Source: Dendrocalamus latiflorus
Lineage: Eukaryota; Streptophyta; Magnoliopsida; Poales; Poaceae
Reading direction: 5' to 3'
Assembly (NCBI GenBank): GCA_017311315.1
Contig: CM029660.1
Location: forward strand, 32,714,410-32,778,409
DNA: 64,000 nucleotides
Numbering within the stretch: position 1 is the stretch's first letter; each line of letters opens with the position of its first letter. This document shows positions 1 through 12,225 of this stretch, piece by piece. The notes beneath the pieces were generated by a model. The model worked only from the letters and a program-made list of their open reading frames with translations. It was not told the origin of the DNA and did no database searches. The position numbers and the translations under genes are program-made.

Positions 1-808
1 CTTCATTAATTTCCCATCTACCTCGGGATCCCATCTACCTCAGCACTAAGACATCTCCAATATTGTGTTTAGCCGATTCAAATGAGGACAGAGAATGCAT
101 TGAATCGCTTCAATATAGGGAGTAACTATTGCATAAGCGACTGTTTTTCCCTTCATCTTTAGTCACTTTTTTATACTGTAACTTTGGGTGACTGAGAATG
201 CAATTTCAGGAGGGGAAATTAGTACACTGCAACTTTAGATAACTAAGAGTGCAACTTCAGGTGACTGAGAGATTAAAGAAAAATTTAAGTCAAATGTGTA
301 ATAGCAAAATCGTTTAATATATTGGAGGGATTAATTCCAACAAAAAAAGCATGGAATCGGACTCTAGTTAGGAGTCAACTCAAAACATTAAATAAGTCAT
401 ATGATCATTAAACAATTACATATGAGAGAGTGCGGTTCAGAGAGGATATAATTATTTTGTGGTTTTTTAATGTAACATAGGTCCTAATTATTAGTAGGAA
501 TCAGTTCAATACATCGGAGAAAAACAAACTTAAATTCCTATAATGTTTACGTGGCATGGCTTTGAATCGACATCAGTTTAATATGCTAAAGATGCTTTAG
601 TCCTACATGATATAGTAATTAATGCTATAGACACTACTTACATATGATCATTAGGAGTGCCCTAATCTTTAGTCATTAGCGACCACATTTGCCAAAAAAA
701 AATCACCGAAGGGCCAAAAAAGAAAAATATTCTTACCCACCGCAAGGGATCGATGGGGCACTTACTTTTTGGGATGTGTGGTCAGTCTTGCTGACCAGAT
801 TAATAGAT
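1..808. other. Intergenic, no gene seen
   Basis: AT-rich sequence without a convincing open reading frame or a repeat I can name. A MITE-like repeat begins at 809. Confidence 0.6.
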
Positions 809-1005
809 GGCTTCTTTTAAACTGATTTATAACTGAAAATTTTGAATTTTAGATCATTCGTAAGAGACAGTACTCAGAGAAAAATAGTCGTATATAATTT
901 TAGCCACTACAACTAAACTCAATACATTTTGTACTACAATTTATCTGTAAACACTGCCTTAAAAAATCGTACCGTTTAAAAGTTAGTTACTATAACATAA
1001 GACAA
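809..1005 (+). repeat. MITE-like family, copy A
   Basis: This is one of five related copies in the window (others at 10769, 54519, 55794 and 59514). The shared core reads, loosely, TTTGAATTTT, then a GAGACAGTACTCAGAGA-like block, then CAATTTATCTGTA, then TTAAAAGTTAGTTACTATAAC. This copy is in the same orientation as those at 10769 and 59514. Its ends are the least clear of the five. There is no coding capacity, so it is probably a non-autonomous DNA transposon relic. Confidence 0.6.
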
Positions 1006-1040
1006 AAGTGTCCCTGAGCACAGCCAATAGACTCAGTGGG

Positions 1041-1439
1041 GAATGGAGCTTGCCTGTTCCCTCCCCATGTTCCCCTTCATGTTTCCTCCACATGTCATGA
1101 TTTAATTGGCGCTCTAATGAATTAGTGAGGTAATTAATTAATGTAGGTGATTAATTAGACTGGTAATTAATTAGTATAAAATATTAGTGTGAATAATTAG
1201 TATAGATCAATTGGAATAAATAGTAAGTATAGATTAATTACTATTATTTATTTCAACTGATCTATACTTGCTATTTATTCCAATTGATCTATACTAATTA
1301 TTCATACTAATAATTTATACTAATTAATTACCAACCTAATTAATCATCTATATTAATTAATTACCTCACTAATTCATTGGAGAGCTAATTAAATCATGAC
1401 ATGTAGAGAACATGGAGGGTTACATGAGGGACCCCATTC
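1041..1439. mobile_element. Fold-back MITE with 9-bp target duplication
   Basis: The two halves are long imperfect inverted repeats that meet near 1240. For example, ATGTCATGATTTAATT near 1095 recurs inverted near 1390, and AATTAGTATAGATCAATTGG near 1195 recurs inverted near 1285. The ends are GAATGG and CCATTC. The 9-bp direct repeat CTCAGTGGG flanks it exactly at 1032-1040 and 1440-1448. A 9-bp duplication is typical of Mutator-type transposition. There is no ORF, so this is a non-autonomous element that would form a long hairpin. Confidence 0.8.
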
Positions 1440-1448
1440 CTCAGTGGG

Positions 1449-2132
1449 CAGCAGGAGGAAGGTGACGAATCCAAAATGAATTTGAAAGGTTTGAAATGTG
1501 GATTTTATTTATTCTATTGAAAAAATAAATTTTCTGTAAAATACATGTGAAATTCATCTGTTCGAAAGGGAGCCTCGGCTTGCAAACAGAGATGTTTTGC
1601 TCAAAGGCAGACAGGTTAACAACAGCTGTCTTACAGGAACTGGGCAACTGCCATGGTACATTCTTCAATGTTCTCACGATAAATAATTGATGGTTATAAA
1701 TTAGTTACGTTACAAATGAGTAGGATCAGCTCGCATGGGACGACACTCAATACGACAGAAAACAACATTCTAGCGTGCAAGTTTCTTAACTGACAACAAA
1801 TGTGGCGAAAATCCAGACATGCTGGTTCCTTCACATCTTACAGCCCGGGTGCGCAGCTGAAATGAATTTGGTACAGCGACTTCATTCCAATCGGTTTCTT
1901 CACAGATCAGAGGCTCAAATATCCATATCCAAATTATCAAACCATGGGATCTGCGTACCTCCAAGGTTCTGCAGAAGATGTGCCAAGTTTAGTAGCGTTG
2001 CATGCTCGAGACAAATTTCAGCAAGGCAAGAAACAGGGCATATGAACTTACTGCAAAAGTATCCGCGGTTGTGCTCCCCAAGAGGAACAGGAATGCATTG
2101 CAGGGAAAACACGACCACTGCAAATATGAGCT
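1449..2132. other. ORC1 3' flank
   Basis: This stretch lies downstream of the ORC1 stop codon (minus strand) and probably holds its 3' UTR. Open frames at 1802-2257 (plus) and 1915-2154 (minus) overlap or read through the last ORC1 exon and show no recognisable domain. Confidence 0.5.
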
Positions 2133-5100
2133 TCACAAGTACTTGGACAACCAAGGAAGATCTGGGGATTCCTTCAGGGCAAAGGTTATATCGTCACTGC
2201 CAAACAAGAAAGGTGTTAGTACGTAAGGAAAGATGTTTAAACAGGTATGCACTTTGAATTGAAAATTCTCGAATTTTAGTTCACGGCGTTCTAACGCCTA
2301 GGTGGATGGGTGCCATTGTCAAGCTGTCCTGCAGTGCCAGTTTCGAAGGTAAATGCAGTTTCGAAAGCTGACCTTGGGTAGTTAAGCTGCAGCTTCTGCA
2401 ACTTGTGTTTAGTGCCTTCCTCGCAGAGAATGACCTTGCTTTCACCAAGCTTGCAACTGCAAAACGAACATACAACAATTAGTAGAAATCAAAATGAAGA
2501 GAACATCAGCATGGAGCATGGGGGTTAAAGGAGCCATATGTGAAGAAAATGCTCAAGAACGATAGAGAATGCACACAGCAAAGCAAAGGCAGTAATTTTC
2601 AGCAGTACAGACAAATTCAAGACTAACTGGACCACCTTTATCCCTTGTTACTGTTGTTTTCGCCTCCGGGTTCCCCTTGCCGGAGATGATGAAGGACAAG
2701 CACACAACACGCACATAAGCACAAAGAGCACAGGATGAACACAAGTATTTTTGGTGCTTCCGAACTGCACACCTTTTCTGATTCATTTCTTCTCCTTTTA
2801 TAGCAAATACAAAAGACCCTTCTAACTTCCCACTAACTTCAGTTTTTTCATGTATTAAACTACTTGAAAACTGCTGCATTAAACTACTAATTGCTGCATG
2901 TTAGAAACTGCTGCATGCTACTAAAAATAGCAAATGCTCAAGATTAAATCCAACAATTTCCCCTCTAATCTTGAGCTTGCTAAACTCATGCTTTGGCTAA
3001 TCCAAACAAACATGCGTGCTCTCAACTCCTGGCTGGCGATCCGCTCACTACACACTCCAGATCCTGCCACTACGCCATGCAGCTCGCACTAAACCAGTTT
3101 GGACTAAGCTTATTACATGCATTGCTGACACACTGCTAACTAATGCAAAACAAGATTAAACTGACAATCTGATACCAATCACCTCCTCGTCGGTCTTCAA
3201 AGTAGCGTTGGCTCATCGTCGGCGTCCGCCATAATGAGATGCGCCTCATTCTCCTTCTTCGACTCATGGCATTTCTTCTCCCAAGAATAGTGCCCGTACT
3301 CTTGGCAGTTATAGCAACGCACCTTCGCCTTGTCAAAGGTTCTCTTCTTCTTGCCGAAGCCGTAGCCGCCTTCCTTGTTCTTGGCTCTGGACTCCCATTG
3401 GGCGCGGGTGAGCAGCAGGTGCTCACCTTTCTCCTCATACAACATGTGGCGCTCCTCGAACGCCCTTAGCCGTCCGAACACTTCTTTCGACCGACATCAC
3501 ATCCAAGTCCTCATGGTTCTCGAGGGTGCAAACGATCGGTAGAAACTTCGGTGTCAAGACCCGAAGCACCTTATCCACCACACAAGAGTCTTCAACCCTC
3601 CTCTCCCAGCGTCCGCATCTTGCTAAGAGCGAGGGTGACCCTCATGGCAAAAGCATCAATTGACCCACCTTCACGCATATGAAGGTTGTCAAATTCTTTC
3701 TTGGCAGTTTGGAGCTTGGCCCCTCGTCACGCGCTCAACTCCAACGTACATAGACTTGAGAGTCGCCCATGCCTCCTTCGCCTGTCCTCTTGCCATTAAG
3801 AGCAAGAAGGGTCTCCTCGCTAACACCATGGTAGATGCCGCAAGTGCCTTCTTGTCTTGGCGCCTCTCGACGCCGTCTTCATTCAACGGCATCCCACACT
3901 CCTTGCGCCTCCATGTACACTTGCATCTTCTTGACCATGCAGCATATTTGCTACTAGTCAACAACGAGTAAGCGTGACGCTCTCCTCCTTCCCGACTCGC
4001 GCCAATGGCCTAACGCGAGCCACATGCTCGCTGCCACTAGCCACATGCATGCCGCCGCTGGCCACCTCCTCTAGGCCACCGGCGATACGCCTCGAGCAAC
4101 GACGGAGACACCGATCTTGCCATCCTCGCCAATCACAACACCGACTCTGATACCAAATGTTGTTTTCGCCTCCGGGTTCCCCTTGCCGGAGATGAATGAA
4201 GACAAGCACACAACACGCACATAAGCACAAGAGCACAGGATGAACACAAGTATTTTTGGTGCTTCCGAACTGCACACCTTTTCTGATTCATTTCTTCTCC
4301 TTTATAGCAAATACAAAAGACCCTTCTAACTTCCCACTAACTTCAGTTTTTTCATGTATTAAACTACTTGAAAACTGCTGCATTAAAACTACTAATTGCT
4401 GCATGTTAGAAACTGCTGCATGCTACTAAAAATAGCAAATGCTCAAGATTAAATCCAACAGTTACTAGGCAAACAACAAAATCAAGATTATCATTATTCA
4501 CGACAAGAAATTCATTGCCTTTCTTGAAAAACTACGTACATGGCTAAACTAACACACACAAAAAAGCAACATTAAACTTCTGCATATAAACCTTCACTTG
4601 CATGAAATTAAACTTCTGCATGTAAATCTTCACTTGCATGAAAATTAAACTTCTGCATATAAATCTTCACTTGCATGAAATTTGTTAGCACATTAGTGAT
4701 GGAAGGAAACAAGAACAATTTAATGGGAAGAAATGCCAATGTTTTCACTTCAGTTTATATCAGAAAAGAATATTTACCCTAAAATTCTAAGGCAATGACA
4801 TTTCCAATGTGGAACAAGAACATGCCAATGGAACTGCATTTGCAAACAGTGCAACTAAGCAAAGGCAACACCAACACAATCCACATCACAAATGATGGTA
4901 CATGCACATGAACTCATGGAGTCAACCGAACGTAAAAGCAACTTTTGCACAGTTTCATGCAATGTGAATACAAATTAAATCAGAATCACTTACCAGATTT
5001 TCTGGAGAGTATCGTACCCAGGCAATAGTTCTCTATTGACATGGCACCAAGAGAGAACAGTTGTTGCCAACTACAGAATAAAAGGAAATCCCATCAGATT

Positions 5101-8100
5101 TCTTCTACAAAAGCACCTTTGCTATGGGCACTCTTTCTAATTTCTAGATGGGAATAACTTTAACAAGAGCAGAATTGTTTACATCTGGAACAGTAATTCA
5201 GTGAAGGAATACTGACACCCTGGAAAATTCTGTAGCAAGCATAAAACTGTTTGTCTCAAGCCTCAATTCACATGGAAACTGAACCAGACAAGATGCTGTT
5301 GTAACGAACTCTTCAATAATACGGAAGGGTAATTCGGTGAAAGACTGAATGACTAATTAGTACATGGTTTTTCCCATCAGACCACTATACTGATCAAGGG
5401 AAATAACCAGTACTCATGCTATAGTAGTTGAGTAGTTGTGAACTCGGAAGTCATAAAAAGAACACTAATTCACTGCATTCATGAAAGAGCTAAGGTTAAC
5501 CCGGCATTCTCGTACTGAATACAGGTAGTGTAAAATAGGGTAAACCATTTGACGAATTACCTACAGGAGAATAAGCAACCAAGAAAATATTGGAGGATCC
5601 CAAGATGATATTTTTGAAGAAACTCTATACTGAATAAGATTATAAGAATATTGGAAACCATTGCACACTTGTAACAGTTCCAGCTTTAAGGTTGTTGCAG
5701 TTACAGGAAAACCTATTCAGAGGAAATAAAGGTGGGTTGCTTAAAACAGATACACAATGGACTCTTGAGTAAATTATTGAATTAAAAAAGTAGGTGATGA
5801 ATGAAAAAGGTAAACTGAATATATCACAATATTTAAGGAAAAAAGAGAGAATCCAGAGGGAACAATTTTAATGGTAATTTTTTTCTTCATGACATCAATG
5901 CTAAAGACCAACAAAGGAACCCAAAAAAAAAATGTGTGCTCACCTTATCAAACATTACTTCACTTAGTCCACTTTTGTATAATTCATGAACCATAGCACC
6001 CATATAATTTTTCCAAATTTTCGGGCAATTCTTCATTACCTGTAACAGACGAAAAGTTAAAGGCAATGTAAGGTTGGATTGTCAACTAACATTAGTAATT
6101 GATCTAGTTAGACAAGTCAAGTACATGTGGTTATCGTAACTGAACAAACTGTATACTAGATAGCAAAGCCAACAAGATGTATGATGCAATCATTATCCAC
6201 TTACTTGAATATGTGGTGCCTGAAAGACTTCCTGAATAGCAGCTTCTATATCACCCATGCAAACAACACCATTTCCTACAAGTATTGGATCAAAGTTTAA
6301 TGGGCTATATAGAATTTCGAATTGAGTCTAAACAAATGGAGGTGTAAAATTTTACAACCATAGTACATGGTGAATTGGTACTAATAGTCAAGTATAAGCA
6401 TAAAGATATAATAAACACAAAGTAAACTGTTTTAGTGAATAGGTGATTACAATTACAATGCATATGTGGATAGTACCTCTATTCGCAGAAGAGGAAGTCT
6501 GTCCAGACTGTTGAGACTGTTTAATATGGTAGTCTGCAAACTCTGCTGCACGTCTACAAATTTCTAAGGCTCGTCTAGCATCACCTGACATAGCAGCTAC
6601 CTGTGTGAAAAGGCAATCTAGTCAGATGAATGAAAGTCCATGCCAACATAACACTGGAAGATGGTCTAATCTTCACACTTCATGGAATAGAACACAAAAG
6701 GCATTTTATTTTCTTTTTCTGTTTGCTCCAGAGATCAACCATTTTTCCTACACTATGGAATGAACTCAGTGATATAAGCAATGTTCGTATTTGATGCAAT
6801 AACAATTGGCAAATAATAGCCAATGTCAGTACACTGCATTGCGGCAAATCCGTTTATTCCTCTGATTTCCATCAGAGTCAACTAAACTTTCTTACTAATA
6901 GTGAATATTCTATTTCTAAATCATGTATCTTCAGTCAAAACTAAACATCCTATACAGCTGAAACAAACAACCGATGGCCAAACAGATTATTAGGTGCTTT
7001 GTATATTATTGGAAAAGGGAAATGCATGCATATGTCATTCATTCTACTAGTTTGATGTGGAACTCAAACAAAGTTAAGTTTTGTTATGAAACAAATGGAT
7101 GCAAAAGGTAGCTACGTCATGGAGGATCTATATGCAGTTAGGAGAAAAATAACCTTCAAGTAAAAGACCTATGGTTTAAAATCATCTCTAGACAAAACTC
7201 AGATTAGATGGACAAAGCAACAATCATGGATGAAAAGATATGAGTCTATAATAGCACATATATTCACATGGTACTGCAATCCAAACCTTTCTCGAAGCAA
7301 ATTCAATAGCTTGCTCTTCAAAGGCATTGATACCCTTAAGACGGCTTGTTATGATTTCCTGCAGTTGCCGATAATTATAAGGGCCAAAACACAGCCGTTG
7401 TATACCCATCCGACTTGAAATACGAGGCAATAACTTTTCTGGAAGATCCATTGTGTTTGCTATACCTGTATTCAGTAACAAAACAGCCAAAGAATAAGTA
7501 CAAGGCTAGACTAAAATCAGATGTCAAAACAAAAGAATAGGTACCTATCACAACTAGGTTCGAATTTGGCTTGGTGGGCCAATCAAGAATGTTATACAGC
7601 ACCTGAAAAAAGATCCAAATGTCAATGAATATGAACATATATTGCACAACAATCATAAAGTCAAACAAATGGAAATATCAAACATTTTTTTCTAAATCAT
7701 TTTCCAAAGAATAAACTACAAAGTTACACAAATACTTAATAAGTTCAGCTAAAAATATTACCGACTGATTTCTCGTCAGAAGAAGATCAAGCTCGTCAAT
7801 GAGCAAAACAATTGGCTGGTTTGCTTGCTTCCCTATTTTAGTGCCATCTGAGAAGTGTTCGGTCAAATAATGAAGAGCTTTTTTCCATCCCACCCTATGC
7901 CCACTCAACTGTTCATATATAACCTGTGTATTTCAAAAACATGTACCCATTATAATTCTTTTTTGAGGGGATGCAACTGCTATACTTGAGTAGATCAGAT
8001 TTGCCATTGGTTAACCAAAGTAACCAAAGTAGGAGTTTGTATACCTTGTAGATATTCTCTGGAGAAGCTAATTTAAGACCATTAATTTCTATAAAACAAT

Positions 8101-10545
8101 ATTGCCGCAGAGCTCCAGAATCAAATTCAGATCTCAGCCTCCTCATAACTGCAAGTACACTCATAGTCTGCAGGTCAATAAAACAGGTGCGGAAAATCTT
8201 GTTTAGCATTCAGCCACAGAGAGAAAACCAAACCATCAGCAGCCATGAAAACATGGTCGGTTACCTTGCCAGTACCAGGTACACCATGAATATAAAGGCA
8301 GCGTCCTAGACATTGGTCATTGCAAATTGCATCCTTCACAAATGCAGATATCTCCTCCATTTCTCTGACATAAGACTTGTACTCAGTGACAGTTTTCATA
8401 AGAAGGCTGATAAAACATGCAGAAAAAATGAATAAACATACTCTAAAAAATGAATAAACATACTTATCCCTGCAAGGCAATGACTTGGGAAGAGTTGCCA
8501 GTAACAGGGCAGCTTTCGCCTTCTCCAGATCAGACTTTTGATGACACCGAACATGCTCAGGAATTTTCGGATCCCAATTTTTTGTAGGCCATATATCCTC
8601 CCTTTCTGAGAATTCTATGAACAGACATGCCATTTCAGTAAAGCAATGTAACAATATAGAGGGAGAGGGTGAGAGGGAGAAGAAGAGTTAGTACCGCAGC
8701 CAATTCATGTGATTGATTCTTTCTGGCAGAGCAACATGTAGCTGGTTCTTCCTCGTCGTCATATTCTGAATCTTCATCAGTTTCACTGTTATAATCATTA
8801 CCATCATTGTAAGGCTCGTCACTGGGATCTTCTTTTGTCTACAAAATAATAGAGCAGTAACAAGGTCAATCACTGATTATGCACTATACCACTATGATGG
8901 TCCTAACTTCTTAGAACAGAGTTTTGCATATTTGAAGAGTCAGTAGATGTACCTCAGGTTCATCATCAATGTCTGCCAGACGCTTAAAATTGTGCCAATG
9001 TATATCATACTCATATTCGCAATAAAATACATCATCTCCTTCATTATTAGCATCCCTAAATTCTTTCGGGCTCATGACTGAACAATGTCTAAGGATTGTT
9101 TCCATCTGCAAAAGCCATAAGCACAAAGAATTACAATGTATAAACATTAAAGAAATTAAGGACCCAACCGTATACACAGGAAAAAAACTAATCACCTCAA
9201 TGTCTGCAAGATCATTGGTACGGTACAGTTCTCTACGCAAATTATGTGGCTGCCTTCCTGCTGCAGTCTCTTCGGGGATAATGTACCACCTTACCTTTGC
9301 CCAGAATGTCCCATCTGGCTCCCTCCACAAACTGTTGCAGCCAACAGTGTTGGTAAGTAAACTCATGAACCGCACAGCGATTGTTACTTTGTTAATCTTA
9401 GGTAACAGCAGAGAACTAGAAGTATCACTGCAAAAAAAAAGCATATAATATATTTTTTGGGCACTTTTCCCATCCCAAATCGTTGTTGTAACCTTTTTGT
9501 TGGAAAAGGGGGATCAGACATATAGTAAAATGATGCCCTGCACCTAATTTAAAGGCTATAAAACAGACTTCCCGCAACTAAAAGAAAGTTATGTCTATGC
9601 ATCACTCAGTACTAACACACCTAATTAGGACACGCTATTCCACATACTATCACATCAGCAACCAGTAACCACCACCAATATCCAATGCCGCCTCGGCTTC
9701 AATTTCTGTAAACTTCCCCAATGTTCATCGGCATGTAGCCAACTACAACCGATTCACATGAATCAAAATGAAAAGTCAACCAATTCCGAAACTTTTGGTA
9801 TATACTTCGAAAACCACTCCAAGGCCCAACCCTCACTGACCTCTCGATGCGTGCAGCCCACAAATCACTGGAGAGAAGCTTCTCCTTGGCGGTCCTAATG
9901 ATGCGCTTCCCCTTGGGCGGCTTGGGCCGCTCGACCGCCCTTCCCGCGCGCTCGGCTTCGCAGTACGGGCACGCCCAGTCCCCCTCTGGCACGCGCCGCA
10001 GCGGTGGGCGCACGCACCGCAGGTGAAACCCGCCGAGGCACACGTCGCACTCCACCATCACCCCCGCCGCCGGCACGGAAGCACACGCGGCACTCCTCCT
10101 CCTCCGGGTCGTCCGCGTCCGACTCCGCCCCCTCCCGCCGCTTCACGTACACGTCATCCCCAGCGGCGAACTCCCCGCCGTCGTACACCACCTTCCGGTA
10201 GTACGCCCTCTTCTTCGGCTGCCGCTTCTGCCGCTTGGGCTCGGCCTGAGCCGGGGTTTTGGGCGACGGTGCGGTCCTCTTCCGCTTGGGGGTGGGCGTG
10301 GGCTTACCCGGGGCCTCCGAGGGGGCCTTGGTGGGGGTCTCGACGAGGCGGAGTGAACGGCGTACGGTGGAGCGGGTCGCCAGAGAGGCCGGCGGCGGCG
10401 AGGCCACGGACTTGGGCCTCCGTCTGGGCGTGGGCTTAGACGGGGTAGAGAAGTCCATCTGAGCCGCGGCGGAGGCGGCGATTGGCTTCGACGGCGAGGA
10501 TCTGGGCTTGGATTTGGATCTGGACGGGGTGGCGGAGAGATCCAT
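2133..10545 (-). CDS. ORC1: Origin recognition complex subunit 1 (two frameshifts)
   Basis: ORC1 is the large AAA+ subunit of the origin recognition complex, which marks replication origins in the nucleus and loads MCM helicase with CDC6. Sixteen exons were traced: 9841-10545, 9196-9331, 8953-9105, 8695-8838, 8464-8614, 8265-8364, 8045-8167, 7762-7923, 7545-7602, 7287-7465, 6477-6600, 6205-6275, 5944-6039, 4994-5070, 2373-2456 and 2133-2196. About 808 residues result if the frame is mended. In order: a basic N-terminal tail; a plant-type PHD finger (CRVC, CDVCLGGFHLRC, CPYC) near residues 150-205; a BAH-like region; an acidic linker; AAA+ with Walker A GVPGTGK and Walker B LLIDELD; and a winged-helix C-terminus ending PWLSKYL. 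Two breaks are visible: one extra base in a G run at about 10061-10065, and one missing A at about 8562-8565. All splice sites are otherwise intact. Family identity is very secure; functionality of this exact sequence is not. Confidence 0.93.
2652..2955 (-). repeat. 3' LTR of the ORC1-intron element
   Basis: This LTR differs from its partner at 4158-4460 by only a few positions, mostly single-base length changes in homopolymers. That points to a recent insertion. Confidence 0.9.
3190..3964 (-). pseudogene. Copia gag relic
   Basis: Minus-strand frames give two pieces of a Copia-type gag. The first is SKYAAWS...RRQDKKALAA...AKEAWATLKSMYVG (3689-3964). The second is a zinc-knuckle region with CYNCQEYGHYSWE (about 3240-3330), ending in DDEPTLL. 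The pieces lie in different frames, so the ORF is frameshifted. The knuckle reads C-x2-C-x4-H-x6-C rather than the usual H-x4-C, so metal binding is doubtful. Movement would have needed proteins supplied in trans. Confidence 0.75.
4158..4460 (-). repeat. 5' LTR of the ORC1-intron element
   Basis: On the minus strand this is the upstream LTR. The tRNA-Met primer-binding site lies immediately inside it at about 4145-4157. Confidence 0.9.
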
Positions 10546-10768
10546 CTGGGTCTCTCGCCGGCGGCGGGGAGGGAAGCGGAGGAAGGGGGGAGCGTAGATT
10601 TGAAATAGAGGGGGCTGGTGGGATGAATGGAGTTAGGGTTTGGCGTTTTGGCGCCCTTGGGGCGCTGAGTTTTTCGCGCTTTTGCAATTTGGCCCTTTAA
10701 AGGATGGGGTTTCAGAATGTGGCATTCAAGGGCTCAAATTGCATTTTTGAGTTTTGTACTGGTATATT
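10546..10768 (-). promoter_or_regulatory. ORC1 5' leader and proximal promoter
   Basis: The ORC1 start codon at 10545 is preceded (towards higher coordinates) by a GC-rich leader and then AT-richer DNA. A MITE copy starts only about 220 bp upstream. I saw no clear TATA box and no E2F-type site I would commit to. Confidence 0.4.
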
Positions 10769-10997
10769 GGGTGGGTTCTTTTGGACTGAGACTAATGACT
10801 GTGTTTTTAAATTCTGGTCTATTTGTGAGAGACAATACGCAGAGAGAAATAGTAGCATACGATTTTGGCCAATACAATTGAACTCAGTATAGTTTGTACT
10901 ACAATTTACCTGTAGACCCCGTCTTGAAAAAATGCGCAATTTAACAGCGCGTTATTGTTCATCTGTACATAAGCCGTAAGCACTAACGAACCCAGCC
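10769..10997 (+). repeat. MITE-like family, copy B
   Basis: The ends are GGGTGGGTTCTTTTGG and CTAACGAACCCAGCC, which form a loose inverted repeat. The core matches copies A and E in the same orientation and copies C and D inverted. It lies just upstream of ORC1. Confidence 0.7.
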
Positions 10998-12217
10998 ATT
11001 TAGTTAGCACAAATTTAGTTTGTGGCTAACATAGTCAGGAACAGTATTTACCATAAGTTTCTTGGTCTCTGGTATTGGAAAACTACACTGTTATTGTATT
11101 TTAAAAATATACTCTCTGATTCACCTATCGACTATGGTGAATGTGATATAGTGAAAATTATCTTGTCTCCCGCTCTAATTAATTTCAAACATCCGTCTAA
11201 CACTTTTTGTTTTCTAGACTTATCGCCTATGGAAAACTTTGCGGCTTCATGTAAGTTACTAAAAATGATATATGACATGCTAGTCATGGGCTAAGGTGAT
11301 GTTTAGAAGGAAGTCACGATCTCTTACACATTTTTGCCCCTTTTTATGACGGTACATTCCGTCAACGTAAGTCAGGCAAATTTGACAGCAATATAGGTGT
11401 GTGACAATAAACCAACATTCTCATAGTCGTTGTTTGCTAGCTGTGTTATTTGTCCAACTTTTGTCTACTCATAGTTTGTTACTATTATCTTGCTTTGGTT
11501 TTTATGGACACATCTTCCTTTGGCTCACAAAGTCACACTCAACCCTTATTTTTTTCGCTGCATGGGACAAAAAAAAGTAGTTGACGATGAAATCTTGGAT
11601 TGTTGTACGCCTGTACTCTTATTGGCTAGAGAATTATATATTTCTTGATATAGAGCTATTGGCTATAGGTTTGGATATTTCTTGATACAGAGCTATTGAT
11701 GAATTGTAGATTTCTACCAAGTGGGCTGAACATGAAGTTTTAGACCCTAATTCGAGTTAGACCATGTTCTTAGATTTATTTTTGTTATAATTGTATTATT
11801 CAGTTCACTATTAGTTTACTTGCCTAGTCAGATCAGAGCTCAAAGTGTGTGTGTATTTACTAATCAGCGCGCAGGTGAAGAATAAGCGCGCTTCCCTAAC
11901 TGACCCAACCAGCCAACTGCTCCACCATCCCATCTCATGCTTAGTTACTAGCGCTTGCTAATTATGGTAAAGTTACTATCGTATATACATCAAGTTATTA
12001 TCTGTAATGAATGAAGTTATTTACGGTTATCATCCGTAATTCATGAAGTTACTTCCGTGTATAGATGAAATTATTGCCAACATGCATGCATTGAGAAGAG
12101 AGAGAACCATGCATGTCAATAGCAAATAACTCGTAGGGGAAGTTTACTGCCATGCGTGAGTGAAATTACTACCAAACACATATAGAATTACTGTCCATTT
12201 GTATTTGACAGCATACT
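10998..12217. other. Intergenic, no gene seen
   Basis: AT-rich. The short frame at 11022-11294 has no recognisable domain. Near 11990-12200 there are several loose repeats of the type GAAGTTA(T/C)T. The stretch ends at the target site of the hAT element. Confidence 0.5.
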
Positions 12218-12225
12218 ACCATTTC

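Larger units (their letters stand above)
2652..4460 (-). mobile_element. Young non-autonomous Copia-type LTR element in ORC1 intron 14
   Basis: Two nearly identical LTRs of about 303 bp (2652-2955 and 4158-4460) start TGTTG and end CAACA. The 5-bp target duplication GTTAC sits at 2647-2651 and 4461-4465. Next to the right LTR, read on the minus strand, lies TGGTATCAGAG, the initiator-Met tRNA primer site. Next to the left LTR is a purine tract (AGAGGGGAAAT). The orientation is therefore minus. The 1.2-kb interior encodes only gag remnants: no protease, integrase or reverse transcriptase was seen. The element accounts for most of the 2.5-kb last long intron of ORC1 and lies in the same orientation as the gene. 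Confidence 0.92.

Noticed and set aside
1802..2257. Plus-strand frame of 151 residues
   Set aside because: It is antisense to the last ORC1 exon and 3' flank, with no domain or splice support.
9895..10060. Arg-rich C-terminus of the first ORC1 frame as a natural short isoform
   Set aside because: The other frame across the same bases encodes the conserved second half of the PHD finger, so the short end is a frameshift product.
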